From: Lachnospiraceae bacterium
GTDB lineage: Bacteria > Bacillota > Clostridia > Lachnospirales > Lachnospiraceae
Length of the DNA: 58,433 nt
Direction of reading: 5' to 3'
Assembly: GCA_017548765.1 (NCBI GenBank)
Contig: JAFYZH010000072.1
Location: 1 to 58,433 of the forward strand
This document shows, piece after piece, positions 8,621 to 16,028 of the stretch. Each line of letters starts with the position of its first letter. Position 1 is the stretch's first letter. The notes below the pieces were generated by a model, which saw nothing but the letters and a program-made list of their open reading frames with translations, ran no database searches and was not told where the DNA came from. A program made the translations under genes and the position numbers.

Positions 8621-9382
8621 ATGAGCACACGAAACGTACGGACGGCGGCGGTCATCCTGGCCGGCGGAAAAGGTTTGCGCATGGGCGGCGACACCCCGAA
8701 GCAGTATCTGCTGTTAGAGGGTCGGCCGCTTCTTTGCCATACGCTGGATGCGTTCGAGGCGGCGGCCTCTGTCGATGCGATCCTGGTGGTCGTCGGCGCG
8801 GCCGATGTCGAGCGGGTGCGGGCGGAATTAGCCGAAGTTTACGGACCATTCGCGAAACTGGTCGATGTCGTGGCCGGGGGCCGGGAGCGTTTTGACTCGT
8901 CGAAGCGTGGGCTGGATGCCCTGCTTTCGCGGCCGGAAACCTACGACATCGTGCTGATACATGATGCCGCGCGGGCGCTGGTAAGCGCCGAATGCATTGA
9001 CCGCGTCGTGCAGAAGGCGGTGGAGACGGGCGCGTGCGTGGCCGCGGTCCCGGTGACGGATACGGTGAAGCAGAGCGCGGATGGCGACCGGGTCGACCGG
9101 ACCCTGCCGCGGAAGGAGCTGTTTGCGGTGCAGACGCCGCAGGGCTTTTCAACGGAGCTGCTGACGGCGGCGTATGAGGCGATGGAAGAGCAGAGGACGC
9201 AGGCGCCGGAAGCATTTGCCGAGGAAGAAAAGAACATCACGGACGATGCGAGCGTGGTGGAGCGCTACACCGACCATCCGGTGTACCTGGCGCAGGGCGA
9301 GGCGACGAACCGCAAGGTGACGCTGGCCGACGACCTGGAATTTGTGAAGTATATCCTGCATTTGCGAAAGGACGGGATTTGA
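8621..9382 (+). CDS. ispD: 2-C-methyl-D-erythritol 4-phosphate cytidylyltransferase
   Basis: 253 aa. The nucleotide-binding loop AVILAGGKGLRMGGDTPKQY (from about residue 10), IHDAARALVS and the VQTPQGF motif are those of IspD, which makes CDP-ME in the non-mevalonate isoprenoid pathway. The length matches the family and it is not fused to IspF. TTTGGAGT precedes the ATG. It lies one base from greA, so the two are co-transcribed. Confidence 0.95.
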   Translation: MSTRNVRTAAVILAGGKGLRMGGDTPKQYLLLEGRPLLCHTLDAFEAAASVDAILVVVGAADVERVRAELAEVYGPFAKLVDVVAGGRERFDSSKRGLDALLSRPETYDIVLIHDAARALVSAECIDRVVQKAVETGACVAAVPVTDTVKQSADGDRVDRTLPRKELFAVQTPQGFSTELLTAAYEAMEEQRTQAPEAFAEEEKNITDDASVVERYTDHPVYLAQGEATNRKVTLADDLEFVKYILHLRKDGI

Positions 9383-9383
9383 T

Positions 9384-9881
9384 ATGGGCGAGAGAATGAC
9401 GGAAGGCGACATCCGTAAGATACAGGAAGAGATCGATTATCGCAAACTGGTGGTGCGCAAGGAGGCCATCGCGGCGGTGCAGGAGGCACGCGCGCACGGC
9501 GACCTGAGCGAGAATTTCGAGTACCACGCGGCGAAAAAGGATAAAAACCAGAACGAGAGCCGCATCCGTTATCTGGAGAGGCTCATCGCGAATGCGCAGA
9601 TCATAGAGGATAAGGCACCCGCGGACGTGGCGGGCATGGACCGCACGGTGACGCTGTATTTCGAGGATGACGACGAGGAGGAGACCATTACCCTCGTGAC
9701 GTCCATCCGGGGCAATTCTTCGAAGGGCCTGATCAGTATCGAGTCGCCCATCGGCAAGGCCCTGGTGGGGCACCGCGTCGGTGACCGCATCCTGGTGCAG
9801 GTCGATGAGCGCGTGTCGTACTACGTGGTCATTCGCGCGATCGGCATGGCCGACGAGGACCAGGCGATCCGAAAGTATTGA
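9384..9881 (+). CDS. greA: Transcription elongation factor GreA
   Basis: 165 aa. The N-terminal coiled coil contains HGDLSENFEYHAAKKDKNQNE-type acidic residues at the tip. The C-terminal FKBP-like domain has SPIGKALVGHRVGD. GreA enters the RNA polymerase secondary channel and stimulates cleavage of backtracked transcripts. It has an acidic insert (EDDDEEE, about 93-99) in the linker. It is the last gene of the tsaE-greA run. Confidence 0.93.
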   Translation: MGERMTEGDIRKIQEEIDYRKLVVRKEAIAAVQEARAHGDLSENFEYHAAKKDKNQNESRIRYLERLIANAQIIEDKAPADVAGMDRTVTLYFEDDDEEETITLVTSIRGNSSKGLISIESPIGKALVGHRVGDRILVQVDERVSYYVVIRAIGMADEDQAIRKY

Positions 9882-9929
9882 TTTGTACCATTTTCAGCGA
9901 CATTCCTTATAGCGATGACAATCGAAAAA

Positions 9930-9938
9930 TGCTATCAT
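9930..9938 (+). promoter_or_regulatory. Possible extended -10 promoter upstream of the gene at 10124
   Basis: TGCTATCAT forms an extended -10 element. No good -35 box is seen 16-18 bp upstream. If used, it would produce a leader of about 180 nt holding several hairpins. Confidence 0.4.
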
Positions 9939-9994
9939 ATCCTTAGCGGGAAAAGAGTAAGATACAAGGGGGCGATAATCAGGGCTTGCGATCG

Positions 9995-10078
9995 AGCATG
10001 TCTCTGACCTTGGTACTCTGTATAACTGAGAGACGGATGGCAGGCCGTGATATGCGAAGGGGGCTTAGGCCCTCTTCG
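9995..10078 (+). other. Structured leader of the gene at 10124
   Basis: Within the 240-bp gap before the gene, GTCTCT (10000-10005) pairs with AGAGAC (10029-10034). CGAAGGGGGC (10055-10064) pairs with GCCCTCTTCG (10069-10078) across a TTAG loop. No T run follows either stem. This could be a cis-regulatory RNA; I could not match it to a riboswitch class. Confidence 0.4.
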
Positions 10079-10123
10079 TGTGTGATTACCGAAGATCATA
10101 GAATCGCAGGAGGATGTCGGACT

Positions 10124-11872
10124 ATGGGATATTATAAGAATTTTGAACTGGCGACCTATTTTGTTGCGCACGGGACGGAAGAGACGGACCGCGAGCGCCT
10201 GACAAAAGAGATCGCTTTTTTTGAGAAGCATTTGCACCTGGATAAGGTGTATCTGGAGCCGTACCGGGGCGGGGATTTCGCCACGGAGGAGCAGGTGCGC
10301 ATGTGCAAGGAAGTGTTCGAGGCACATGGCATCCGCGTGGCGGGCGGCATCACGACCTGCGCGCCGCAGCCGGAGGGCACGAAGCGTAAGGCACGTATGT
10401 TTGACACCCTGTGTTACAACGATAAGGCGATGACGGATCGTCTGTCATCGGCCGCGGCACTGTGCGGACGTGTGTTCGACGAGTTCATCATCGATGACTT
10501 TTTCTTCACGAACTGTACGTGTGAGGATTGCCGCAAGGAAAAGGATGCATTCAATGCAGAGCATGGCATCACAGACGGTAGCTGGCAGGGCTACCGCGTG
10601 GCGAAACTCTACCAGGCGTCGAAGGATTTCATCATCGGCCCTGCAAAGAAGGAGAACCCGAACTGCCGCGTGATCATCAAATATCCGAACTGGATGGAGT
10701 CGTACCAGGAGACCGGCTACGATCCGGCGTCCCAGAAGGAGATCTTCGACGGCATCTACACCGGCACCGAGACACGCGACGCACTGCATACCGACCAGCA
10801 TTTGCCGCGGTATCTTTCATTCTCGCTGATGCGTTACATGGAGGCGATGCTGCCGGGCGGAAACGGCGGCGGATGGTTCGATCCGTACGACTGTCCTCTG
10901 GTGGAGCAGTACCTCGAGCAGGCGTATCTGACCGCGTTTTCGAAGCCGCGGGAGCTCATGATGTTCTGCTTCCAAAGCTTATATGACAATCTGTGCATCC
11001 CCACGCTGGGCTTCATGCTCGACAAACTAGACGCGCTTTTGACGCACCTGGGCGACAGCACGGGAACGTATTGCTACATCCCGAATGCCGCGCAGGGCGA
11101 GGATAATATCCAGGATTTCCTGGGCATGCACGGCTTCCCGATCCTGCCGGTACCGTATTTTCCGGAAAATGCGAAGCGTGTGCTGTTGACAGCATCGTCC
11201 GCGTACGATCCGGACATCGTGGAGAAGGTTGAGCGTTTCGTGGCTGCCGGCGGTAAGGCGATCGTGACGACTGGCTTCGTGAAGGCGACGCTGGACCGTG
11301 GCTTAAAGGGCATGACTTCCATCCGCGACGGCGGACGCAGGATCCGCACGGATCGTTTCTTCACCGCGGAGCGGTGGGATGGGGTGCGCGACCTGATCGC
11401 CGAGAAACCGCTTGAATTCTCCGTGCTCGAGCTTCGCAACAACGCCACCTGGGGCGCCCTGTGTAAGGCGGTAGCGGACGAGGAGAGTTACTCGCTGCTG
11501 CTGCGTGACACCTACGGAGACGGCGAGATGGTGACGCTGAACCTGCCGGATGCGTTCGGCCGGATCAAATACCTGCCGGAGCGTATCCTGATGCTGATGC
11601 GCCGCGAACTGTGCCCGGACATTTACCTGGAAGGCGGCCCCATGGTCAGCCTGTTCACGTATGATAACGACACCTTCGTCCTGTATCCGTACAACGACCG
11701 GGCGACGCACGATCAGGACATCCGCGTACACATCGTGGGCGATGTGAAACTCACGGATGTGGAGTCCGGACGCGAGATCGAGCCGCTCTATCGTGAGCGC
11801 GGGGAGTCCGTCTTTGCGATGCGTGCCCGCGTCGGAAAATGGCAGGCGTACCGCATTGCCCGCTCCGAATAA
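10124..11872 (+). CDS. Putative TIM-barrel glycosidase-like protein with glutamine-amidotransferase-like domain
   Basis: 582 aa from ATG 10124, chosen for AGGAGG 10 nt upstream; the reading frame runs 46 codons further up without a ribosome binding site. No signal peptide is seen. The N-terminal half looks like a glycoside-hydrolase TIM barrel: EPYRGGDFA, then FDEFIIDDFFFTNCTCEDCR with a metal-like C-x2-C pair, then RVIIKYPNW. The middle (about 365-430) has KVERFVAAGGKAIVTTGF, reminiscent of the glutamine-amidotransferase-like fold of beta-galactosidase trimerisation domains. No named family is recognised with confidence and the substrate is unknown. A long structured leader and its own terminator suggest an independent transcription unit. 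Confidence 0.55.
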   Translation: MGYYKNFELATYFVAHGTEETDRERLTKEIAFFEKHLHLDKVYLEPYRGGDFATEEQVRMCKEVFEAHGIRVAGGITTCAPQPEGTKRKARMFDTLCYNDKAMTDRLSSAAALCGRVFDEFIIDDFFFTNCTCEDCRKEKDAFNAEHGITDGSWQGYRVAKLYQASKDFIIGPAKKENPNCRVIIKYPNWMESYQETGYDPASQKEIFDGIYTGTETRDALHTDQHLPRYLSFSLMRYMEAMLPGGNGGGWFDPYDCPLVEQYLEQAYLTAFSKPRELMMFCFQSLYDNLCIPTLGFMLDKLDALLTHLGDSTGTYCYIPNAAQGEDNIQDFLGMHGFPILPVPYFPENAKRVLLTASSAYDPDIVEKVERFVAAGGKAIVTTGFVKATLDRGLKGMTSIRDGGRRIRTDRFFTAERWDGVRDLIAEKPLEFSVLELRNNATWGALCKAVADEESYSLLLRDTYGDGEMVTLNLPDAFGRIKYLPERILMLMRRELCPDIYLEGGPMVSLFTYDNDTFVLYPYNDRATHDQDIRVHIVGDVKLTDVESGREIEPLYRERGESVFAMRARVGKWQAYRIARSE

Positions 11873-11910
11873 GCGGAAAATGAACGAAGCGTACGAACGA
11901 TAAATACAAA

Positions 11911-11940
11911 GCGCCGGGGACGAGAAGCCCCGGCGTTTTT
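11911..11940 (+). terminator. Intrinsic terminator after the gene at 10124
   Basis: CGCCGGGG pairs perfectly with CCCCGGCG across an 8-nt loop and is followed by five T. It ends about 68 nt past the stop codon. Confidence 0.92.
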
Positions 11941-12005
11941 GCTGGATCGGAAGAGGAGTGGAGAAGACTTCCGAAAATAATACGTAAGCCAAATGAAAAA
12001 AACAG

Positions 12006-12034
12006 TTGACAACCGCCCGCAAGTAGGATATAAT
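12006..12034 (+). promoter_or_regulatory. SigA-type promoter of the second tRNA cluster
   Basis: Perfect TTGACA (12006-12011) and perfect TATAAT (12029-12034) with a 17-bp spacer, 36 bp before tRNA-Pro. Confidence 0.93.
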
Positions 12035-12070
12035 GTCACTTGCGTCAAAGATACCGCGCGAATGATCCGC

Positions 12071-12145
12071 CGGGGTGTGGCTCAGTTTGGCTAGAGCACC
12101 TGGTTTGGGACCAGGGGGTCGCAGGTTCGAATCCTGTCACCCCGA
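12071..12145 (+). tRNA. tRNA-Pro (TGG)
   Basis: Acceptor CGGGGTG pairs with CACCCCG, and the anticodon loop is TTTGGGA. CCA is not encoded. Confidence 0.97.
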
Positions 12146-12155
12146 TACAACGTTT

Positions 12156-12226
12156 GCGGGTGTAGTTCAATGGTAGAACACTAGCCTTCCAAGCTAGATA
12201 CGTGGGTTCGATTCCCATCACCCGCT
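12156..12226 (+). tRNA. tRNA-Gly (TCC)
   Basis: Acceptor GCGGGTG pairs with CACCCGC, the anticodon loop is CTTCCAA, and the D loop is short. CCA is not encoded. Confidence 0.97.
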
Positions 12227-12304
12227 TTTGCGGTATCGATCGAGTGGGAGCTGTCCTGATATTCAAAGGGTGGCTTTTTTCTTAAGAGTCGCATCAACAC
12301 GCAT

Positions 12305-12379
12305 GGTGGGTATAGCACAGCTGGTTAGCGCGTCAGATTGTGGTTCTGAAGGTCCAGGGTTCGAATCCCTGTACCCACC
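12305..12379 (+). tRNA. tRNA-His (GTG)
   Basis: Acceptor GTGGGTA pairs with TACCCAC. The genomic G at 12305 faces C at 12379, giving the G-1:C73 pair expected of tRNA-His. The anticodon loop is TTGTGGT. Confidence 0.97.
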
Positions 12380-12381
12380 CT

Positions 12382-12470
12382 ATTACAGATTTTGCACGAA
12401 ATCTGTAATTCGAGAAAAATCTTCGAATAAGGCACGCCGATGCCGAAATGAGAAGATATTTCGAGCAAGT
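12382..12470 (+). other. Hairpin-rich spacer element after tRNA-His
   Basis: ATTACAGATTT pairs perfectly with AAATCTGTAAT (12382-12409). A second stem, TTCGAGAAAAATCTTC with GAAGATATTTCGAGC, follows (12409-12466) with an inner GGCA/TGCC. It then runs into CAAGTTTCGG. The order, the CGAGAAA left arm and the TTTCGAGCAA tail match the spacer after tRNA-Asp at 739-845. Confidence 0.65.
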
Positions 12471-12502
12471 TTCGGATCGGAAATATTTCGAGACTTTACG
12501 AC

Positions 12503-12527
12503 GGTGAGGCGATTTCGCCGTTTTTTT
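12503..12527 (+). terminator. Intrinsic terminator between tRNA-His and tRNA-Gln
   Basis: GGCG and CGCC with an ATTT loop are followed by G and seven T. It should end or attenuate the Pro-Gly-His transcript. No obvious separate promoter precedes tRNA-Gln, so partial readthrough is likely. Confidence 0.7.
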
Positions 12528-12549
12528 ACTGTCTGCGGACGGTGCATAA

Positions 12550-12621
12550 AGGGCTATCGCCAAGGGGTAAGGCACAAGATTTTGATTCTTGTATTCGCTG
12601 GTTCAAATCCAGCTAGCCCTG
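12550..12621 (+). tRNA. tRNA-Gln (TTG)
   Basis: Acceptor AGGGCTA pairs with TAGCCCT, and the anticodon loop is TTTTGAT. CCA is not encoded. A second Gln isoacceptor (CTG) lies at 30926. Confidence 0.96.
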
Positions 12622-12661
12622 CTCGGGGTGCTTACTTTGCACACCGTTCAGAAAAACATAT

Positions 12662-12734
12662 GGGGCACTAGCTCAGTCGGTAGAGCACTTGACTTTTAAT
12701 CAAGTTGTCGCGGGTTCGATTCCCGCGTGCCTCA
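12662..12734 (+). tRNA. tRNA-Lys (TTT)
   Basis: Acceptor GGGGCAC pairs with GTGCCTC with one wobble, and the anticodon loop is CTTTTAA. CCA is not encoded. Last tRNA of the cluster. Confidence 0.97.
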
Positions 12735-12742
12735 TGAAAGAT

Positions 12743-12779
12743 AAAAGCTTTCAGATCCCCGGGACCTGAAAGCTTTTTT
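12743..12779 (+). terminator. Bidirectional intrinsic terminator (tRNA cluster and MYG1 gene)
   Basis: AAAAGCTTTCAG pairs with CTGAAAGCTTTT across an 11-nt loop. T runs on both strands let it serve the tRNA cluster on + and the convergent gene ending at 12793 on -. Confidence 0.9.
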
Positions 12780-12792
12780 GTATGTTTTTTAT

Positions 12793-13635
12793 TTATTCTT
12801 GCGTTCCGTATTTAGCAGTGATCGCTTCCTTGCAGACCGCCAGGATGGTTTCGAGATCGTCGCCGGCGAGCAGGAAGCCGCTCTTGTGGCAGAAGCGGAG
12901 GCCGGGGCGGCCGGAGATGGCCACGAGCTCGGCGTCGGAGTGGCCGTACCACTCGCTCGGGAATTCGCAGCGATGTGTGCCTGCCTCGATGTCCAGGTCG
13001 ATCGCCTGCGCGTTGTAACCGCCGCGCGTGGAAGGGTAGACGACAAAATCGATGTCCGGCGTCACGAAACTCTTCCAGGGCATGGTGGTCGGGAGGATGA
13101 GGATGTGGTCCTGCGCCTGACGCAGCGCCTCCTCAACGTGTTCCTTCGCGCGCGCCATGCTTTCGTAGCGCTCGATCGCCTTCGTCAGGACCTGCTTCGC
13201 CAGCGCAACAGCCTCCGGGAAGCCGGTATTGACCGGGGCGGAAGTGTCCCACGCAGGGTTGAAGTAGTCGATGGCATCGGCCAATGCATTCGGCACGCCG
13301 GTATTGTCCGAAAGGTCCAGCGGCTGGATGAAATCTTCGTCGAACTTCTCCCACATGGAGGGCAGAAGCTTCGGGCCGAAAGCCTCCCAAAGCAGGCCGA
13401 AGGCCGCGTAGGGGATACCATTTTCGCGCACCCGGCGGTCCGCCTGATGGTGGTCGAAAATGCCGAGACCGATATCGTAGACGATGATGTCGGGGTCGGA
13501 CGGCGGCGTCAGACCGCGCTCATACGTATAGTCCGGATTTAAGATCTGCAAGAGGGCGGTCGAAAAAACATCGTCCGCGTGGAATTTGCCGCCGTGGGTG
13601 TAGCCCTTCGACGGGATATGGTCCGAGTCAAACAT
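12793..13635 (-). CDS. MYG1 family protein (DHH-like putative nuclease)
   Basis: 280 aa. The N-terminal THGGKFHADDVFSTALL and the later DIGLGIFDHHQ motif match the MYG1/UPF0160 family, which is related to DHH phosphoesterases; eukaryotic MYG1 is an RNA exonuclease. AP-like C-terminal features include CHKSGFLL. GAGGTGAT sits 6 nt before the ATG. It has its own promoter at 13712-13684. The substrate in bacteria is not established. Divergent from the membrane protein gene at 13872. Confidence 0.8.
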   Translation of the reverse strand: MFDSDHIPSKGYTHGGKFHADDVFSTALLQILNPDYTYERGLTPPSDPDIIVYDIGLGIFDHHQADRRVRENGIPYAAFGLLWEAFGPKLLPSMWEKFDEDFIQPLDLSDNTGVPNALADAIDYFNPAWDTSAPVNTGFPEAVALAKQVLTKAIERYESMARAKEHVEEALRQAQDHILILPTTMPWKSFVTPDIDFVVYPSTRGGYNAQAIDLDIEAGTHRCEFPSEWYGHSDAELVAISGRPGLRFCHKSGFLLAGDDLETILAVCKEAITAKYGTQE

Positions 13636-13683
13636 AAGATCACCTCGTGTGTAAAAATCATTAAAGAAAATAAGGATGTTTTG

Positions 13684-13712
13684 ATTGTACCACAGTTACT
13701 AACTGAAATCAA
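13684..13712 (-). promoter_or_regulatory. Promoter of the MYG1-like gene
   Basis: Read on the minus strand: TTGATT (13712-13707), 17 bp, TACAAT (13689-13684), with TGG immediately before it giving an extended -10. Confidence 0.7.
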
Positions 13713-13715
13713 TGC

Positions 13716-13788
13716 GTGACAGGTGACAAAAAGAACCGTCCCCATTGTCACGGTGACAGGTGACAAAAAGAACCGTCCCCGGTGTCAC
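13716..13788. repeat. Two 36-bp tandem repeats with inverted ends between divergent promoters
   Basis: Unit 1 (13716-13751) and unit 2 (13753-13788) are identical but for two bases near the 3' end. Each starts GTGACAGGTGACAAAAAG, contains AACCGTCCCC and ends TGTCAC, so GTGACA/TGTCAC are inverted ends. From memory, the complement GGGGACGGTTCTTTTTGTCA is a REP-like repeat widespread in Clostridia and their relatives and mobilised by Y1 (REP-associated) transposases. No such transposase is in this window. Confidence 0.85.
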
Positions 13789-13794
13789 ATGCGG

Positions 13795-13823
13795 TTGCTA
13801 TTTTCCGGCTAAAATGCTATGAT
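13795..13823 (+). promoter_or_regulatory. Promoter of the membrane protein gene at 13872
   Basis: TTGCTA (13795-13800), 17 bp, TATGAT (13818-13823), with TGC before it as an extended -10. It begins 6 bp after the 36-bp repeats. Confidence 0.7.
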
Positions 13824-13871
13824 AAAATATTGAGGGAGTATATACCTGTAAAAAATGATCCAGGGGGAATT

Positions 13872-16013
13872 ATGAAGGAGAAGAAAGAGAGAAACATATG
13901 GCTGACCATCGGTTTGATCCTGTTTACCTGTCTGATGGTCGAGTTCTTTGTTTCGTTTATGAAATATCACTATGTGATCTTCGGAACGCGGACGGAGTAT
14001 TCGCTCCGGGAAGCGATGACGACGAATGAAAACCATTTCGTGATGCATGTCCGGGATGGCCTGGAGTGGAAGAATGACGCGCTGTACGTATCAAAGGACG
14101 GCGGCACGCTGATCTTCCAGGGCGACATCGCGGGCTTGCATTCGCTGACATTTTCCACGCTCGACCAGAAGAAGGAGGCGAATGTCTACGCCAACGCGAC
14201 GATCTCGATCGTCGAGAAATCGACGCCGCGAACCCTGCACGCGATCTCGACGCAGACCTTCCCGGTCATGGACACCCAGCAGGAAGTGCAGATGCTTCTG
14301 GGCGGCCACAGCGACCTGATGGTAGTCCAGATCACATTTGCGAAGTCGACCGACGACTACGTGGTCGGCAACATGGTACTGAACGGCGCGAAACTGCACC
14401 TGTTCCATTTCGGGCGTTTCCTGGTCCTGTTTATCCTCGTTTTGGGCATCTACATCATCTGGAAAATGCGTCTCTGGGAGATCGTGTTCGACCCGGACGA
14501 CCGCTCGCACCGCATCGCCTTTTTGGCGACGATGGGCCTGTGTCTGATGATGGTCCTGTGGGTCTATTTCGCCCTGCTGGGACCGAAGGTAAAAGAGAAG
14601 ATCGAATATCCGCTGACGAATGTTGCTTCCCAGCAACCGTACGTACAGCAGTTTGATGCGCTGAAGAAGGGGCGGCTGTCTCTGGACGTTGAGCCTGCGC
14701 CTGAGCTTCTGGCGCTCGATAACCCGTACGACCGCGGCCAGCGCGACGGCGTTTCCGCCCTGTGGGACCGCGCGCTCTATAACGGAAAATACTACTCCTA
14801 CTTCGGCATAGCGCCGGTCATCTTCGTGTATTATCCGTATTACACGGTATTCCGAAGCGTGCCGTCCGCGGGCGTCGTCATGACCATCTATGCGTTCTTC
14901 GGCGTGGCCGCGCTCTTCGGCGTGATCTACGAACTGATCCGCGTGTTTAAGATTCGCGTGAACCTGATCCTGCTGCTTTTGGGAAGTGTGGCGGCGACCT
15001 TTACCTCCGGCCTTCTGCTCATGCAGCGCGGCTGGTCCTCGGTCTACTACATCGCGACATTGTCCGGCGTGACGAGTCTGCTGATCTTCTTATATGTGGC
15101 CTTGCGCGCGTGCCGTGCGGAGTCGAAGAAGGCGGCGTCGATCCTGTTTGCATTGTCCGGCTTCTGCCTGCTGATCGCGGTCGCATCCCGCGTGAGCTCG
15201 TCGGTGATGGGCATCGCCATGTGTATCCCGATCTTCATCCACTACTTGCGGACAGAGACGGATTCGGATCGTAAGCTGAATGCCTTTTTGTGCTTCATCA
15301 TCCCGACGCTGATCGGAGCGGGCCTGGTGTGCGTATTTAACTTCGCGCGCTTCGGCAGCCCGTTCGAGTTTGGTACTTCCTACCAGCTCACCGTCAGCGA
15401 TATCAGCCAGAACCATTTCTCGTTCAACCGCATCCTGCCGGCGTTGTATCACTATTTCCTGCATCCGCTACGGCTGACGCTGGACTTCCCGTTCGTGCAG
15501 ATCATGAGTTCGAAACTGAGTGACTACGGTTATTATGTTTACGTCGACAGTAACTTCGGCCTGTTCAACTATCCGCTGATCGTCATGGCCTTCTTCGCGT
15601 TCGTCTTGCACCGCGTTCGCCGCGTGCAGATCCGTGACGGGGCAGATGTCAGCACGGCAGGCGGCGAGGATGTCAACATCCGCATGCGCCACATTCTGTA
15701 CCTGACCGGCATCGGAACCTCCGTGTTCCTGGCCATCTTTGACTACAGCATGGGCGGCGTCATCTGGCGTTATACCTACGATTTCGCAGTAGTTCTGGGC
15801 ATCATCGGCCTCTTCGTTCTGCTGGAGGCACACGAAGGCTTCTCCGTGTTCGGCGACGCGATGCGTAAGGCAGTCATGGCAGTCGCGGTGTGCGTCTTCC
15901 TGGTCACGATCTTCGTAGGCCTGATGCTCCTGGTGAACCAGTATAACGGCAATTTCGTCGCATACCCGGCATCCTACTGGATGAAACTGAAAGAATTCTT
16001 TGTATTCTGGTGA
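13872..16013 (+). CDS. Polytopic membrane protein, possibly GT-C-type glycosyltransferase
   Basis: 713 aa from ATG 13872 with AGGGGG upstream. A GTG 30 codons earlier lies inside the repeat and is unlikely. One N-terminal TM (about 10-30) is followed by an extracytoplasmic beta-rich domain of about 150 residues, then roughly ten more TM helices. After the third TM comes an outside loop, YDRGQRDGVSALWDRALYNG, then KYYSYFGIAPV. Acidic and aromatic residues in such loops are typical of GT-C enzymes that use lipid-linked sugars. No named family is recognised and the donor is unknown. It is followed 15 bp later by the rRNA methyltransferase. Confidence 0.6.
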   Translation: MKEKKERNIWLTIGLILFTCLMVEFFVSFMKYHYVIFGTRTEYSLREAMTTNENHFVMHVRDGLEWKNDALYVSKDGGTLIFQGDIAGLHSLTFSTLDQKKEANVYANATISIVEKSTPRTLHAISTQTFPVMDTQQEVQMLLGGHSDLMVVQITFAKSTDDYVVGNMVLNGAKLHLFHFGRFLVLFILVLGIYIIWKMRLWEIVFDPDDRSHRIAFLATMGLCLMMVLWVYFALLGPKVKEKIEYPLTNVASQQPYVQQFDALKKGRLSLDVEPAPELLALDNPYDRGQRDGVSALWDRALYNGKYYSYFGIAPVIFVYYPYYTVFRSVPSAGVVMTIYAFFGVAALFGVIYELIRVFKIRVNLILLLLGSVAATFTSGLLLMQRGWSSVYYIATLSGVTSLLIFLYVALRACRAESKKAASILFALSGFCLLIAVASRVSSSVMGIAMCIPIFIHYLRTETDSDRKLNAFLCFIIPTLIGAGLVCVFNFARFGSPFEFGTSYQLTVSDISQNHFSFNRILPALYHYFLHPLRLTLDFPFVQIMSSKLSDYGYYVYVDSNFGLFNYPLIVMAFFAFVLHRVRRVQIRDGADVSTAGGEDVNIRMRHILYLTGIGTSVFLAIFDYSMGGVIWRYTYDFAVVLGIIGLFVLLEAHEGFSVFGDAMRKAVMAVAVCVFLVTIFVGLMLLVNQYNGNFVAYPASYWMKLKEFFVFW

Positions 16014-16028
16014 TAGTTTGAGGTTTTT

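Noticed and set aside
13716-13788. CRISPR array from repeated units
   Set aside because: Only two units with a 1-bp gap, no variable spacers and no cas genes.
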